A stretch of 64,000 nucleotides of DNA. Source: Nostoc sp. NMS2. GTDB taxonomy: Bacteria; Cyanobacteriota; Cyanobacteriia; Cyanobacteriales; Nostocaceae. Each line of letters starts with the position of its first letter. Within the stretch, counting starts at the first letter, position 1. Below are positions 62,269 to 64,000 of this stretch, one piece after another. The notes beneath the pieces were generated by a model. That model did no database searches, was not told the DNA's origin, and worked only from the letters and a program-made list of their open reading frames with translations. Where the stretch lies: contig NZ_JABXKH010000038.1 of NCBI RefSeq assembly GCF_017115105.1, forward strand, positions 47,131 through 111,130. The letters run 5' to 3'. The translations under genes were made by a program, and so were the position numbers.

Positions 62269-62636
62269 AAGTCTCCTGAGATTTAAACAACAGGATGTGT
62301 TCACGAAATGACTCCAAAGGAGTATTGCAAAAATTCTTTTACGGAAAAACTAATTTCCACTTGCGTAAGTAATACCATGTAATCTGTAACTGAATTGTTA
62401 AAAATCAATAAAATATTTGCTGATAGTATATTTATTGTGTGTTTTTAACCAATTACTAAGAGGGTTAAGGGAATTGGGCATTAGTAAAGAGGCAGACGAG
62501 AGGGACGGGGTGCTGCTTTTGCAGAAGAGATGAATTTTCCTCCTGCTCCCCATAAGCATAACGGTGTAGGATCAAAGTCTATGTCTTTTAAGTTGAACAC
62601 CACAGTTGTTTGCTATACAACCATAGGTAAAGAATT

Positions 62637-63722
62637 ATGGCAGTATCACAGGAGCTAAAACATTTTGGACATCACCTGATTTTAGGGATTTCCGGCACTA
62701 CACTAAGCGATGACGATAAACGCGCACTCAATGAATTAAAGCCGATTGGGGCGATCTTTTTCGCTAAAAACTTTTTGGATGGCACCCCATATCAAGTTTG
62801 GCTGGAAAGCTTCAAGGATTTGAACAGCCAGATACGAGAATATACTGAACGTGATTCGATGTTTATGACTCTGGATCATGAAGGAGGTCGTGTGATTCGC
62901 ACACCAATGCCGATTACGCGATTTCCTTATGGATTGTTGCTGCGATCGCACGCCCGCGAAGTAGCAAAAGCCACAGCAATAGAACTAAAATCACTGGGAA
63001 TAAATTTATCCTGGGCACCTGTGGCAGATGTTTTTTCCCATCCCCACAACCCCGTCATTGGGCCTCGTGCCTTTGGTAACACTCCCGAAATCGCTGCAAA
63101 AGATGCCCGTGACTACTACCTTGGACTTCAAGAATCAGGAATTTTGGGATGTGCCAAACACTTCCCCGGACATGGAGACACCAGTCAAGACTCTCACATT
63201 GAGCTACCAGTACTGAATTTAACTGTAGAAGACCTGCGACTTCGAGAACTCGTACCTTTCAGAGCTTTAATCGAAGTCCAGATTCCTTTAATCATGACTG
63301 CCCATATCTTATTTCCCAGAATAGATGCTGATGTGCCAGCAACCCTTTCCCAGCCTATCCTCAAAACCATACTTAGAGAGGAACTTGGCTTTAAGGGAGT
63401 AGTTGTATCTGACGACTTGGATATGAGAGCGATTTCAGATATGTTTATGAAAGCTGGTACTGTGGCACGGTCATTTCATGCAGGCTGTGACCTGTTTATT
63501 GTCTCGCGCAATATCAATTCATCATCTATTGAAAGAACTTATCAGATTGCTGAAGATTTCGTGGATTCCCTCAGCAAGGGTAGTTTAGACGAATCAGTAG
63601 TGGAAGCAGCCAGAGAAAGAATCGATAAACTACTGGCAGTAACACCGCAATATCCTATAGAAATTTTGGATAAAGATGTATTATTGCAACATGCTCAACT
63701 AGCGATCGCTAGTTCGTATTAA
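62637..63722 (+). CDS. nagZ: Family 3 glycoside hydrolase, beta-N-acetylhexosaminidase type
   Basis: A 361-residue family GH3 enzyme. The NagZ-type motif KHFPGHGDTSQDSH (residues 174-187) supplies the catalytic His-Asp pair and VVSDDLDM (256-263) holds the nucleophile. LDHEGGRV and GPRAFG are also typical. It would release N-acetylglucosamine from muropeptides in cell-wall recycling. No signal peptide is visible, consistent with cytoplasmic NagZ. A single-domain length and monocistronic context support this. Confidence 0.88.
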   Translation: MAVSQELKHFGHHLILGISGTTLSDDDKRALNELKPIGAIFFAKNFLDGTPYQVWLESFKDLNSQIREYTERDSMFMTLDHEGGRVIRTPMPITRFPYGLLLRSHAREVAKATAIELKSLGINLSWAPVADVFSHPHNPVIGPRAFGNTPEIAAKDARDYYLGLQESGILGCAKHFPGHGDTSQDSHIELPVLNLTVEDLRLRELVPFRALIEVQIPLIMTAHILFPRIDADVPATLSQPILKTILREELGFKGVVVSDDLDMRAISDMFMKAGTVARSFHAGCDLFIVSRNINSSSIERTYQIAEDFVDSLSKGSLDESVVEAARERIDKLLAVTPQYPIEILDKDVLLQHAQLAIASSY

Positions 63723-63819
63723 CAAGCTGACGTGCATTAAAATTACATATTAGCAATTGTCAAAAGTCTGGCTAGGATTGCATTTCTTAATTTTGAATTT
63801 TAAATTTTTAATTGTCTAA

Positions 63820-63890
63820 TGGGTGGTATAGGGGTCGAACCTATTTCTGCGAGTTAAAAGCTCGCTGCACAGCCGGTATGCCAACCACCC
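63820..63890 (-). tRNA. tRNA-Lys (anticodon UUU)
   Basis: A 71-base cloverleaf on the minus strand: acceptor GGGTGGT/ACCACCC with discriminator A, anticodon arm GCGAG-CTTTTAA-CTCGC giving UUU, and T arm ATAGG-TTCGACC-CCTAT. No CCA is encoded. The D arm is slightly irregular. Confidence 0.9.
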
Positions 63891-64000
63891 TAGTTAATTT
63901 AACTATTACACCGTAAGTCCCCCACTGAATTTTGTACTCAAAATCAGTGGCGGGATATAAGGTGGCGATTGACGAATTGACTGACGACCGAGATTGAACT

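Noticed and set aside
63891..64000. A gene at the right edge
   Set aside because: No open frame with a credible start or protein similarity is visible in the last 110 bases.

Overview
The window is chromosomal DNA of a filamentous, heterocyst-forming cyanobacterium of the Nostoc/Anabaena group. The evidence is a hetZ-patU pair, beta-carboxysome shell genes (ccmK3-ccmK4), phosphoribulokinase, a CpcD-domain ferredoxin-NADP reductase, light-dependent protochlorophyllide reductase, the phytoene desaturase/synthase pair, frequent GCGATCGC palindromes, ATTACGA heptanucleotide tandem repeats, and many small palindromic or MITE-like elements. An incomplete polysaccharide deacetylase gene runs off the left edge; no gene is visible at the right edge.

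Layout. 0-11.5 kb: deacetylase, aspartoacylase-like enzyme, glutathionyl-hydroquinone reductase, a probable copper-radical oxidase followed by a Tat-type secreted protein, ribokinase, an NRAMP Mn/Fe importer and a SulP anion transporter. 11.8-23.3 kb: an ABC exporter, a CcmS-like protein, a HEAT-repeat protein, a HigB/HigA toxin-antitoxin pair split by a three-repeat CRISPR-like array, an acyltransferase, a CYP110-type P450, a ParA/coiled-coil pair that fits the McdA/McdB carboxysome-positioning system, an alpha/beta hydrolase, and ccmK3-ccmK4. Several of these point to carboxysome function. 24.4-28 kb: hetZ, an unsplit patU and a Crp-family regulator. 28-36 kb: Uma2-family protein, homoserine dehydrogenase, petH, prk and metK.

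36.7-42.1 kb is the most unusual block. A bifunctional geosmin synthase is followed on the same strand by two paralogous family 2B encapsulin shell proteins carrying cyclic-nucleotide-binding-like domains. The synthase has an exact 12-residue motif twice, once in the inter-domain linker and once in the C-terminal tail, outside both catalytic domains. This is a good candidate for the tag that loads the enzyme into the shell. The two shell genes differ in a segment that is conserved in one and rewritten in the other.

43-64 kb: a DUF4231 membrane protein, a DUF39 homocysteine-biosynthesis-type protein, a basic low-complexity-tailed protein, a TPR protein, a TMEM165/GDT1 Mn exporter preceded by a probable yybP-ykoY Mn riboswitch, a DUF29 protein, por, small DUF6887/DUF6888 genes, succinate dehydrogenase flavoprotein, a secreted barrel-like protein, an amino-acid-type binding lipoprotein, tRNA-Ser(GCU), crtB and crtP, a PhyH-type dioxygenase, a family 3 glycosidase and tRNA-Lys(UUU).

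The intergenic DNA is rich in small mobile elements. At least four families of non-coding elements with inverted ends are visible, several with intact target-site duplications, including a nested insertion. All calls come from reading the sequence; no database search was run.
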